Assembly (NCBI GenBank): GCA_902464345.1
Contig: CABQJA010000155.1
Location: 1 to 5,546, forward strand
Reading direction: 5' to 3'
Length of the DNA stretch: 5,546 nucleotides
From: an uncultured Clostridium sp.
GTDB lineage: Bacteria; Bacillota; Clostridia; Lachnospirales; Lachnospiraceae
Shown piece after piece: positions 1 to 5,546 of the stretch. Position 1 is the first letter of the stretch. Each line of letters begins with the position of its first letter. The translations under genes and the position numbers were made by a program. The notes under the pieces are model-generated. The model ran no database searches, had not been told where the DNA came from, and worked only from the letters and a program-made list of their open reading frames with translations.

Positions 1-79
1 CAGTAATTTTAAAAAATAAGTATAAAAGGAATACATAGTGGAAGGATAAGGGATTAAATGTATAAGTGAATGCAGATTT

Positions 80-117
80 ACCGCCGATTTATGCATAAAA
101 CCGCCGAATTATACATA
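80..117 (+). promoter_or_regulatory. Direct-repeat operator, candidate LytTR-type regulator site
   Basis: Two 18-base direct repeats (80-97 and 100-117) match at 16 of 18 positions. The identical core ACCGCCGA occurs at 80-87 and 100-107, so the period is 20 bases. The 12-base spacer (88-99) is itself a perfect palindrome, TTTATGCATAAA. Tandem 8-9 base repeats about two helical turns apart are typical of LytTR-domain response regulators. The core resembles the ACC(G/A)CT(C/T)A repeats reported for E. coli BtsR/YehT. It lies upstream of the small secreted-protein operon and is probably its activator site. No regulator gene is present in this window, so the assignment rests on repeat geometry and motif likeness only. 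Confidence 0.5.
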
Positions 118-123
118 GAGGAT

Positions 124-150
124 TGTTTTTTAAGGCGAAAATTGTAGGAT
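124..150 (+). promoter_or_regulatory. Weak candidate promoter for the operon
   Basis: TTGTTT (124-129) could serve as a -35 box and TAGGAT (145-150) as a -10 box, with a short 15-base spacer. Both are imperfect. The -10 candidate begins about 37 bases after the second ACCGCCGA repeat, which suits a promoter that needs a LytTR-type activator bound just upstream. Transcription would then start near 157. An alternative -10, TATACA at 110-115, lies inside the repeat region and lacks a convincing -35. Tentative. Confidence 0.25.
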
Positions 151-151
151 G

Positions 152-190
152 AGTACAAGGAGAGGACAGATTCTGGGTTCTCCTTGTACT
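152..190 (+). repeat. Perfect 12-bp inverted repeat in the operon leader
   Basis: AGTACAAGGAGA (152-163) is exactly complementary to TCTCCTTGTACT (179-190), with a 15-base loop (164-178). No T-run follows on either strand, so it does not look like an intrinsic terminator. The left arm contains the Shine-Dalgarno-like AAGGAGA. The element sits between the promoter candidate and the first ribosome site at about 224. It could be an mRNA-stabilising or regulatory leader structure, or a binding site for a protein or RNA. Confidence 0.55.
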
Positions 191-234
191 GGTAATCATC
201 TGATTTGAAACAAGACAGAGAAAGGGGGGAAGAT

Positions 235-339
235 ATGATGAAATTGAGTGATGTCGGAATGGTACCGGTACGATTATGTCAGAGAAGAAAAGAACGTTTT
301 TTATCAACCCAAGCGGCCGGTAACAGGTCCAAAAAGTAA
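235..339 (+). CDS. Small basic 34-residue ORF, unknown function
   Basis: The ORF starts ATGATG and ends TAA at 337-339. A G-run (224-229), in the context AAAGGGGGGAAG, lies 5 bases upstream and could act as a Shine-Dalgarno site. The product is 34 residues with 9 Lys/Arg against 2 acidic residues, one Cys, and no signal peptide or membrane helix. It ends 15 bases before the next start and shares its frame. I recognise no family. It could be a leader peptide coupling translation to the secreted-protein gene, a real small protein, or chance. Support is the ribosome site and position only. Confidence 0.3.
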   Translation: MMKLSDVGMVPVRLCQRRKERFLSTQAAGNRSKK

Positions 340-354
340 ATGGAGGAATAGAGA

Positions 355-777
355 ATGACAAAAGTAAAAAGATTTTTAAGCACAGCATTATGTGCGTTAA
401 CTATTTTGGGAAGTGTAGTTGGAGTGACGAGCCTGGCATAAGCAGGGAACTCATATTTGGATGTAAGGGCATCTGGTGTATCTGGTGTATCCTCTAAAGA
501 TCCGTATTCATTAAAGGTAACAAAAGATGATAATGATCAGAACTTTTATATCAAATTAGATTCTTTATCGGGTGGTCCACAGATGAGTTTTACTTCGTAT
601 AGCAGTGTGCATGTAAAGGTATCTAATGCACTTACAATTGCGGAAAGTGAAGTAGGAAAAAACCGTAGTCATGCCTATGATATACAGGCTGGCTTAGCGG
701 GAGCCCAATACTATGTTATGGCGACCGCACCGTCGTATTATGCAGATGTGCATGCAGTAGGAACATATTGTCCGTAA
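355..777 (+). pseudogene. Small Sec-secreted protein gene interrupted by an in-frame TAA
   Basis: A GGAGG site (342-346) lies 8 bases before ATG 355. The first 28 codons form a textbook Sec signal peptide: basic start (MTKVKR), hydrophobic core at residues 7-24, then TSLA. Codon 29 (439-441) is TAA, and the same frame then stays open for 111 codons to TAA at 775-777. Restoring one codon gives a 140-residue precursor. With CAA at that position the junction would read A-Q-A before Gly, a good signal-peptidase site. The mature part is polar and rich in Ser, Tyr and Val, has a tyrosine-rich tail ending GTYCP with a single Cys, and has no membrane helix. I know no named family for it. As first gene of a transporter operon it may be a secreted bacteriocin-like or signal protein, which is inference. 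Either the gene has recently lost function or the base is an assembly error. A cytosolic 106-residue product by re-initiation at TTG 457, preceded by CAGGGAA, is possible but less likely. Confidence 0.7.
472..489 (+). repeat. 9-bp tandem duplication in the secreted-protein gene
   Basis: TCTGGTGTA occurs twice in a row (472-480 and 481-489). It encodes a doubled Ser-Gly-Val near the predicted mature N-terminus of the interrupted secreted protein. It keeps the reading frame, so it may simply be a replication-slippage expansion in a flexible segment. Confidence 0.7.
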
Positions 778-787
778 GTTAAGGAGA

Positions 788-820
788 ACCACGGAGTGCA
801 GGAGACCTGCATTCCGTGGT
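788..820 (+). terminator. Strong intergenic stem-loop, partial terminator or mRNA stabiliser
   Basis: Bases 788-802 pair with 806-820 to give a 15-bp stem with one G-U pair (796/812) and a 3-base AGA loop. It begins 11 bases after the stop of the secreted-protein gene. The bases that follow (ATATATAAGG) are AU-rich but lack a run of T, so full intrinsic termination looks doubtful. No clear promoter lies between it and the lipoprotein gene. A likely role is to lower expression of the downstream transporter genes relative to the first gene, or to protect the 3' end of a short first-gene transcript after processing. Confidence 0.6.
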
Positions 821-850
821 ATATATAAGGTAAAAGAAGGGGTGAAGGCA

Positions 851-1969
851 ATGAGAAAAAAGATAGGCCTCATAATGAGTCTGGGAATCATGGCAATGAT
901 AGCCTGTTCCTGTGGAAATAGCGAACAGACGACAGAAGCAGGGGAACAGGTGTCAACGGCTGTAGATATAAATACGATTAAAACATATTCCTTTCCAACC
1001 GAATACAAAGCGGATGGTGAGAATGTAACAGTAGATATGACTGTGAATGCACCGGAAAAGGCATATTTTCTGGAAGGCACCGTTGAATTCATAAAACCGG
1101 ATTATGAGAAACTTGCAAAGGCATTGATGGACGAAATGCAGATAAGCTATGATGTGGAAATTAATGATGATGGGAGTGGAATTCTTATATCACAGGAACA
1201 GGTGAATGACTACTATAAAGCATTCTGTAGCTGGGGGGATTATGGATTGGCACTTGCGTCATATCCATATCTAACGACTGGAGCTTGTGTAAGTTCTGAA
1301 ATGAAGGATCCGGGATATAATCTTCCGCTATATGAGACAAAGAAATCATTTTCGTTTGCAACAGACGAAGAGGCATTGGCTACTGTTATGGATGTGCTGG
1401 AGAATAACGGAATTGTACTGGGAGATGGAGTTCAGGTTGATACCTATTATCTGGATCATGAAACCTTGCAGCAGGAAGAGGCACATTACGACCTGGATGG
1501 AAACAGACAGGAGGAAAGATATAGAACGGACTGGTCGGAGGCAGATGATGCGTACAGCTTTTATATTCATCAGACCTATTGTGGACTCAGAGATTACCAT
1601 ACGGGAGATTTCTGGGCAGGCCGGGCAGAGAATGGAAATGCTCAGGTTGTAGCGGGATATAATGCAGAAGGAATTGCGGGGCTGATGATTAATGAGATCA
1701 GTACTTATAAAATGTCAGAGAAAGAAGTGGAACTACTGGATATGGATACAATCGTAGATGCACTGATCACTCATTATGAGAATATATTGGATGGTGCAAC
1801 CTATGAAGTAACCTCAGCAACGCTTTGTTGTGATTATAGAAGCGCAGGGAAGGCAATGGAAAAGAAGATGATACCGGTATGGGCATTTCAGGTAAAGGAA
1901 ACCGGTGGGGATGGCGTCCAAAGCAATTATGAGATTCGGATAAATGCAGCGACAGGAGAATTTCTATGA
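851..1969 (+). CDS. Predicted secreted lipoprotein of unknown function
   Basis: The product is a 372-residue lipoprotein, probably tethered outside the membrane. ATG 851 is preferred over GTG 842 because AAGGGG (837-842) sits 8 bases upstream of it and the signal starts MRKK. The signal peptide covers residues 1-18, with a hydrophobic core and a lipobox-like MIAC ending at Cys19 (Cys21 is an alternative). A short Ser/Thr/Glu/Gln-rich linker follows, then an acidic, Tyr-rich globular region without membrane helices. The C-terminus (341-372) has an IPVWAFQV strand and ends INAATGEFL, a pattern like the last strands of PepSY/YycI-type domains. I cannot name the family. The stop overlaps the next start as ATGA (1966-1969), implying translational coupling to the permease. 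It could be a substrate-binding, sensing or immunity lipoprotein for the transporter; this is inferred from context alone. Confidence 0.8.
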   Translation: MRKKIGLIMSLGIMAMIACSCGNSEQTTEAGEQVSTAVDINTIKTYSFPTEYKADGENVTVDMTVNAPEKAYFLEGTVEFIKPDYEKLAKALMDEMQISYDVEINDDGSGILISQEQVNDYYKAFCSWGDYGLALASYPYLTTGACVSSEMKDPGYNLPLYETKKSFSFATDEEALATVMDVLENNGIVLGDGVQVDTYYLDHETLQQEEAHYDLDGNRQEERYRTDWSEADDAYSFYIHQTYCGLRDYHTGDFWAGRAENGNAQVVAGYNAEGIAGLMINEISTYKMSEKEVELLDMDTIVDALITHYENILDGATYEVTSATLCCDYRSAGKAMEKKMIPVWAFQVKETGGDGVQSNYEIRINAATGEFL

Positions 1970-2754
1970 AAAATGAACGTATAAAGGCCGGTTTGATAAA
2001 TTATATAGAGATGGATCTTCGCAGGGCATTTCTTAATTGGAAGTGTCCGGTGGCTGTCGGAAGTATATATCTGTTGCTTCTGTATAATGATAATTTGACG
2101 CTCAGTATGGTAGACCGTATTAGATGGATGGTGGGGAGCAAGACCTTCATTGTGGTAGCATTAATGCTTGCTGCGGCACCATATGCGGCATCCTTATGTG
2201 ATGAGACAGAATATAAGTATAGCATGCAGGCGATCTTGAGAGGGTCGGAAGGAATGTACTATATATCAAAAGTACTGGTGACATTTTTTTCGTCAGCAGT
2301 AATAATGCTTAGTGCGTTTTTACTGGATGCAGTTACCTATTATTGGCAGTATGGATTACCGGGGGCACGGGAACTGGAAGAGCATATAAGAATCAATCCG
2401 GCATATGCAGCTTGTCTTGCAAGCGGTAATTATATCGGATATGTGATTTTGATAGGATTGCAGTTGGCGGCATTGGCAGGCAGTATGGCGGTGATCGGAT
2501 TGGTGTGTTCGGTATTTGTACAAAACCGGATGCTGGTCTATGCGTTCCCGGTAGCAATCGTATATGTATGGGATATGATGGCAATACGCTTTCTGGGATA
2601 TAATGTTGGATGTGCAGTCACATTGTATCAAATGGGGGTAGAGACAATTAATTTTCAGTTTGCGACACAGTCAAGGCTGCTCTATTACATAGAGGTGCTG
2701 GTGATAGTGATCTGTGGAGGGATGATCATATGTACAAAGCAGAAAAAGAAATGA
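1966..2754 (+). CDS. ABC transporter permease, first of two
   Basis: The product has 262 residues and six likely membrane segments: about 28-40, 57-78, 101-125, 156-184, 189-210 and 238-256. Both ends are charged (MKNERIK at the start, KQKKK at the end). This is the layout of ABC-2 type permeases of the BcrB/LanE/LanG kind, which work with one separate ATPase. The loop before the third helix (DETEYKY...RGSEGMYYISK) resembles the cytoplasmic segment before that helix in clostridial permeases of this class. ATG 1966 overlaps the lipoprotein stop by 4 bases, with AGGAGA (1954-1959) 6 bases upstream. It probably forms a heterodimer with the permease at 2768-3634, powered by the ATPase at 3650-4327. 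The substrate is not evident; peptide antibiotic expulsion is the family's usual role. Confidence 0.8.
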   Translation: MKNERIKAGLINYIEMDLRRAFLNWKCPVAVGSIYLLLLYNDNLTLSMVDRIRWMVGSKTFIVVALMLAAAPYAASLCDETEYKYSMQAILRGSEGMYYISKVLVTFFSSAVIMLSAFLLDAVTYYWQYGLPGARELEEHIRINPAYAACLASGNYIGYVILIGLQLAALAGSMAVIGLVCSVFVQNRMLVYAFPVAIVYVWDMMAIRFLGYNVGCAVTLYQMGVETINFQFATQSRLLYYIEVLVIVICGGMIICTKQKKK

Positions 2755-2767
2755 GGATGGTAGCAGG

Positions 2768-3634
2768 ATGAAAATTCAGATAAAAAGAGCTGTTGAAAAT
2801 TGCTTCAGGGGATGTTTACAACGGATATGCAGCATTCGGTTTCTGGGAGCGGGACTGCTGCTTCTGGCTCTGATATGTGCAACAATGAGCGGAATTGATC
2901 AGCTGATGATTGATAAGCAGGAGTGGATCACACCATGGATGGCACCGCATCTGGTGGATAATCTTTCATTTATTACATTTCTGGGATTTATTGTCTGCTA
3001 TGTATATTCGGATGTACCGTTTATGAATCGAACAGAGTTGTATAAGATACTGCGGGAAGGGCGAAAGATGTGGGCGATAGAGAAATTGGGTGCAATCGGT
3101 CTGCAGAGCTTTTTAATAGTTGTTCTGGTATATATCATGAGTGTTCTGGTGTTTATACCCCGGGTACAGCTGTCAGCTGATTGGGGGAAGATAATATGGA
3201 CAATGGCATATTCCAATAATATTTATGACTACAACATATATGGCAGGAGTTCAGCGGTGATTGTGAATAAATATGAGCCCTGGCAGGCAATGCTGTTATG
3301 TTTCTTTATGATGTGGCTGGAGATTACACTGGTAGGGGTGTTCATGTTTACAATCAGTCTGTATTTAAACCGTATTGTAGCGATTGCAATTGTAGGGTTT
3401 ATGATGGTATTGCAACTGATAACAGGAAGTATTGCCGCAAATGCAGCAATTGCATATGTACTTCCGCTTTACTGGTGCAGGCTGTCTATTTATGGAGAAC
3501 GAAGCTTCCTTGATATCTATTATCCGTCCTTTGCCTATTGTCTGACTGTCAGTATCCTTGGTCTGGCAATATGTGTTGCCGCGACAATGCTGCGAATCAG
3601 GAAGAAAGAGTTTATATGGAATAATGAAGAATAG
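2768..3634 (+). CDS. ABC transporter permease, second of two
   Basis: The product has 288 residues with six likely membrane segments at about 25-42, 64-81, 109-131, 173-199, 203-226 and 254-275. It has a basic N-terminus and a charged RIRKKEF tail. A larger extracytoplasmic loop lies at 132-172 and is rich in Tyr, Asn and Trp. It has the same topology as the preceding permease but no obvious close sequence identity, so the pair looks like two distinct half-channels, as in LanEG, rather than a recent duplication. The gap to the previous gene is 13 bases; GAGG (2753-2756) overlaps the previous stop and lies 11 bases before ATG. The ATPase gene starts 15 bases downstream. The assignment to the ABC-2 class comes from topology and operon context, since such permeases lack sharp motifs. 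Confidence 0.78.
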   Translation: MKIQIKRAVENCFRGCLQRICSIRFLGAGLLLLALICATMSGIDQLMIDKQEWITPWMAPHLVDNLSFITFLGFIVCYVYSDVPFMNRTELYKILREGRKMWAIEKLGAIGLQSFLIVVLVYIMSVLVFIPRVQLSADWGKIIWTMAYSNNIYDYNIYGRSSAVIVNKYEPWQAMLLCFFMMWLEITLVGVFMFTISLYLNRIVAIAIVGFMMVLQLITGSIAANAAIAYVLPLYWCRLSIYGERSFLDIYYPSFAYCLTVSILGLAICVAATMLRIRKKEFIWNNEE

Positions 3635-3649
3635 AAGGAGAGGGAAAGA

Positions 3650-4327
3650 ATGGAGAATGAGAACAGACAGGAAGTACAGATAGAGAAGACTCCGGTCATA
3701 TCGGTGCAACATGCGTGTAAGACGTTTGGAAAACAACAGGTGTTAAAAGATGTTTCTGTGGATTGCATGGAAGGGAGTATTACCGGAATTGTTGGACATA
3801 ATGGTTCCGGAAAGACAGTGCTGTTTAAGAGTATATGCGGATTGTTATATCTGGATAGCGGACACATTTATATTCGGGGCAGAGAAATGCATAAGGATCT
3901 GGATATGCTGAATGAGGCAGGTGTGATCATTGAAGAGCCTGCATTTCTTGGCAACTACAGCGGATATAAGAATCTGGATTATCTGTACCGCCTTCGGAAT
4001 CCGAAGAATTCGGAGCATATAGAAGCGGTCCTTGAAAAAGTAGGCCTGGATCCGAAGAGCCGGAAACATGTGAAGAATTATTCCATGGGCATGAGACAGC
4101 GACTTGCAATAGCACAGGCAATCATGGAAGACCAGAAGATATTGATTCTGGATGAACCGATGAACGGGCTGGACAAACATGGAGTTGCGGATATGCGAAA
4201 GCTCTTTATGGAATTAAAGGAGCAGGGCAGAACTGCCGTAATGGCCAGCCATAACAAAGAAGATATTGATATTCTTTGTGATCATGTCTATGAGATGGAG
4301 ATGGGAGTGTTACAGCAGGTGCGGTAA
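3650..4327 (+). CDS. ABC transporter ATPase, BcrA/LanF-like with E-loop
   Basis: This 225-residue ATPase is the energising subunit for the two upstream permeases. In order it shows an aromatic A-loop residue (Phe26), Walker A GHNGSGKT (49-56), a Q-loop position with Glu instead of Gln (IIEEPAF, Glu95), the signature YSMGMRQR (144-151), Walker B ILILDEP (164-170), D-loop NGLD (172-175) and H-loop His201. All catalytic residues are present. Glu at the Q-loop and the SMGMRQR signature are hallmarks of the lantibiotic-immunity LanF and bacitracin BcrA group. At 225 residues it is shorter than BcrA-type proteins, which usually carry extra C-terminal sequence, so it is close to a bare nucleotide-binding domain. 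The start at ATG 3650 has AAGGAGAGGG (3635-3644) upstream; about 15 polar residues precede the domain. The stop codon lies inside the stem-loop shared with the serpin gene. Confidence 0.93.
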   Translation: MENENRQEVQIEKTPVISVQHACKTFGKQQVLKDVSVDCMEGSITGIVGHNGSGKTVLFKSICGLLYLDSGHIYIRGREMHKDLDMLNEAGVIIEEPAFLGNYSGYKNLDYLYRLRNPKNSEHIEAVLEKVGLDPKSRKHVKNYSMGMRQRLAIAQAIMEDQKILILDEPMNGLDKHGVADMRKLFMELKEQGRTAVMASHNKEDIDILCDHVYEMEMGVLQQVR

Positions 4328-4355
4328 ACACCGTACCTTACTGTACGGTGTTTAC
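4324..4355. terminator. Shared stem-loop between convergent genes, likely bidirectional terminator
   Basis: GTAAACACCGTAC (4324-4336) is perfectly complementary to GTACGGTGTTTAC (4343-4355), giving a 13-bp stem with a 6-base loop. The ATPase stop codon (4325-4327) is in the left arm. The serpin stop codon (complement of 4338-4340) is in the loop, and the last serpin codons form the right arm. Only 10 bases separate the two coding regions. Neither side has a clear T-run, so termination may rely on the stem, on RNA pairing between the convergent transcripts, or on Rho. Confidence 0.65.
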
Positions 4356-5546
4356 GGTTCCCAGAAAGATCGGCAGACCGGTATTGGTATCAATGATCGC
4401 ATAGACGAATGGACGGTCCAGAATGACATGGGGCGGTGTTTCCTCCTCCATCACACAGGATTCGCTCGTCATTACAACGGCGGTGACTGCGGCGGCCTTG
4501 GTTCCGGTTCGGTCTACTTCGATGTGGGTCTTGTGCAGAACCCGGTCGATATACAGATAACCGGTGTCGGTGGTTCCCATATTAGAGAAATCTGCATGCC
4601 CCTGAAATGCTTCCGGCATACCCATCTCAGACAGGACATCCTTTAATTCCGTGGTATAATCATAGGTGAATTCCGGCATCTGTACAATGACATCCCGGGT
4701 CTCACGGTTCCGGAACATGGTAAGGTAATCTTCGCCGGTCAGGGTGGCTGCATAGTCCTCCGGTGTCATTCCTTCTTCCGGTAGCAGAGCAAGGAATGCG
4801 AAGCCACCACCTTTATAATTTTTAAGGAAGCCGGTGGCATGTTCATCGTGGATATAGCAGTCCTCCGTGCTGTGTAACATGGCAACGGTCTCCGGTTCAC
4901 CGGCATAATTTGTGAAAGAAGCATCTTCTGTAATCTGTGAATCCTCATACGGAGTATCCCAGGTACCCTCAAAGGCAAGGGCATTGATCAGATACAGGAC
5001 AATGTCATCTGCAATCGGGCCATCTAATAAAGAAGGAATCATACCGTTGGTATTCTTATTTATCCATTGATTGATTTCCTTTGTGGTCCGGTCATCAAAG
5101 GCTGCATAGTAAGCATCTGCCTGATAATAATTCTTATCGGTCTGTAAGAAGTCCTCCTTCACCTGAATCGCGTCCTCCTGATTACGAATCCAGATAGAAT
5201 TGGCCTGATGAAAGCTCACATCTTCACTTGTAGTCAGGCGATTCTGAAAGCTATACATATATGGATTAAAGTCCTCCATAGACATGCCGCCGCAAAGAAC
5301 CTGTTCCATTTCGGCGCGGGTTGTGCTTCCGGCTCCGTTGGCAGTCATAGCCAGTGCGGACAGAACGGATTCCGGCGAGAGCAGGACATTTTCACCGGTG
5401 CTGCTTCCGGACAGAGCCGTCTGGAAAAGCCGGATGGAAAAGTCAGCGGTAGAGCTGCAGAAGGTGTCATCCGGATCCTTGCCGGTAACGGATTCATCCG
5501 GCAGCTGGCCGGTCAGCTCCTGACTCTTTAATGTCACCATGGATGG
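4338..5546 (-). CDS. Serpin-family protease inhibitor, 5' end outside the window
   Basis: The frame is open to the window edge. Residue 1 below is the Met encoded at 5538-5540, which is probably internal because Pro-Ser codons precede it in frame; the true start and any signal or lipoprotein leader lie beyond 5546. The visible 400 residues cover a complete serpin fold: LLSPESVLSALAMTANGA (53-70), NSIW (114-117), INQWIN (156-161), NALAFEGTW (186-194), GGFAFLALLPEE (245-256), MPEF (288-291), and DRPFVYAI (375-382) to FLGTV near the end. The reactive-loop hinge is GTKAAAVTA (346-354), with small residues at P12-P10, as expected for an inhibitory serpin. Counting from Gly346 as P15 places Glu360-Ser361 at P1-P1'. 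Serpins act as suicide inhibitors of serine or cysteine proteases; gut-clostridial examples (siropins) act on host elastases. A Glu at P1 points to a different, glutamate-preferring target. G+C is visibly higher than in the operon start. Confidence 0.93.
   Translation of the reverse strand, partial: PSMVTLKSQELTGQLPDESVTGKDPDDTFCSSTADFSIRLFQTALSGSSTGENVLLSPESVLSALAMTANGAGSTTRAEMEQVLCGGMSMEDFNPYMYSFQNRLTTSEDVSFHQANSIWIRNQEDAIQVKEDFLQTDKNYYQADAYYAAFDDRTTKEINQWINKNTNGMIPSLLDGPIADDIVLYLINALAFEGTWDTPYEDSQITEDASFTNYAGEPETVAMLHSTEDCYIHDEHATGFLKNYKGGGFAFLALLPEEGMTPEDYAATLTGEDYLTMFRNRETRDVIVQMPEFTYDYTTELKDVLSEMGMPEAFQGHADFSNMGTTDTGYLYIDRVLHKTHIEVDRTGTKAAAVTAVVMTSESCVMEEETPPHVILDRPFVYAIIDTNTGLPIFLGTVNTVQ

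Noticed and set aside
262..271. 10-bp palindrome GTACCGGTAC
   Set aside because: It is short and isolated inside the small ORF, with no partner element; it is likely chance.
89..388. Minus-strand 99-residue ORF across the leader region
   Set aside because: It overlaps the direct repeats, the hairpin and the start of the secreted-protein gene, has no supported ribosome site and shows no recognisable protein features.
457..777. TTG 457 as the true start of an intact 106-residue protein
   Set aside because: The in-phase upstream signal peptide with a strong GGAGG site is a better explanation. Re-initiation after the TAA remains a minor possibility.
355..777. Lactococcin 972 family membership for the secreted protein
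   Set aside because: The general layout (Sec signal, small mature domain, transporter nearby) is similar, but the tail ends GTYCP and I see no convincing shared motif; only the locus analogy is kept.
842..850. GTG at 842 as the lipoprotein start
   Set aside because: It lies within or directly beside the AAGGGG ribosome site; ATG 851 has proper spacing and gives a normal basic signal-peptide start.
5208..5531. Plus-strand ORFs opposite the serpin
   Set aside because: They are antisense shadows of a well-supported serpin reading frame and have no family signals.
5538..5540. Met at 5540 as the serpin start
   Set aside because: The frame stays open upstream to the window edge, no signal peptide follows this Met, and extracytoplasmic serpins of this type normally have one.

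Overview
The window looks like chromosomal DNA from a gut-type member of the Clostridia, most likely a Lachnospiraceae-like Firmicute. The signs are moderate to low G+C, strong purine-rich Shine-Dalgarno sites (AAGGAGA, GGAGG), tight gene packing, a BcrA/LanF-style ABC transporter and a secreted-type serpin of the sort seen in human-gut clostridia. The genus cannot be fixed from the sequence.

Layout. Positions 1-234 hold no gene I can support. They contain a pair of direct repeats (ACCGCCGA, 12-base spacer, ACCGCCGA) that look like a LytTR-regulator site, a weak promoter candidate and a perfect 12-bp inverted repeat. A short basic ORF (235-339) with its own ribosome site follows. Next comes a small Sec-secreted protein gene (355-777) broken by an in-frame TAA at the signal-peptide cleavage region. 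A very strong stem-loop (788-820) separates it from a lipoprotein gene (851-1969), two six-helix ABC permeases (1966-2754 and 2768-3634) and an ABC ATPase (3650-4327). All five larger genes are on the + strand with small gaps or a 4-base overlap, so they read as one operon. On the - strand a serpin gene (4338 to beyond the window end) converges on the operon. A shared 13-bp perfect stem-loop at 4324-4355 carries both stop codons.

How the genes may work together. The ATPase has a glutamate at the Q-loop position ('E-loop') and an SMGMRQR signature, as in lantibiotic-immunity (LanFEG) and bacitracin-type transporters. With two different small permeases, a lipoprotein and a leading small Sec-secreted protein, the cassette resembles Sec-dependent bacteriocin loci in which the ABC transporter gives self-protection. 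That role is inference: the small protein matches no bacteriocin family I can name, and here it is interrupted. The serpin is probably a separate transcription unit. It is predicted to be an extracytoplasmic inhibitor with an unusual Glu at P1. Its DNA is visibly richer in G+C than the start of the operon, which would fit a separate origin for the cassette.
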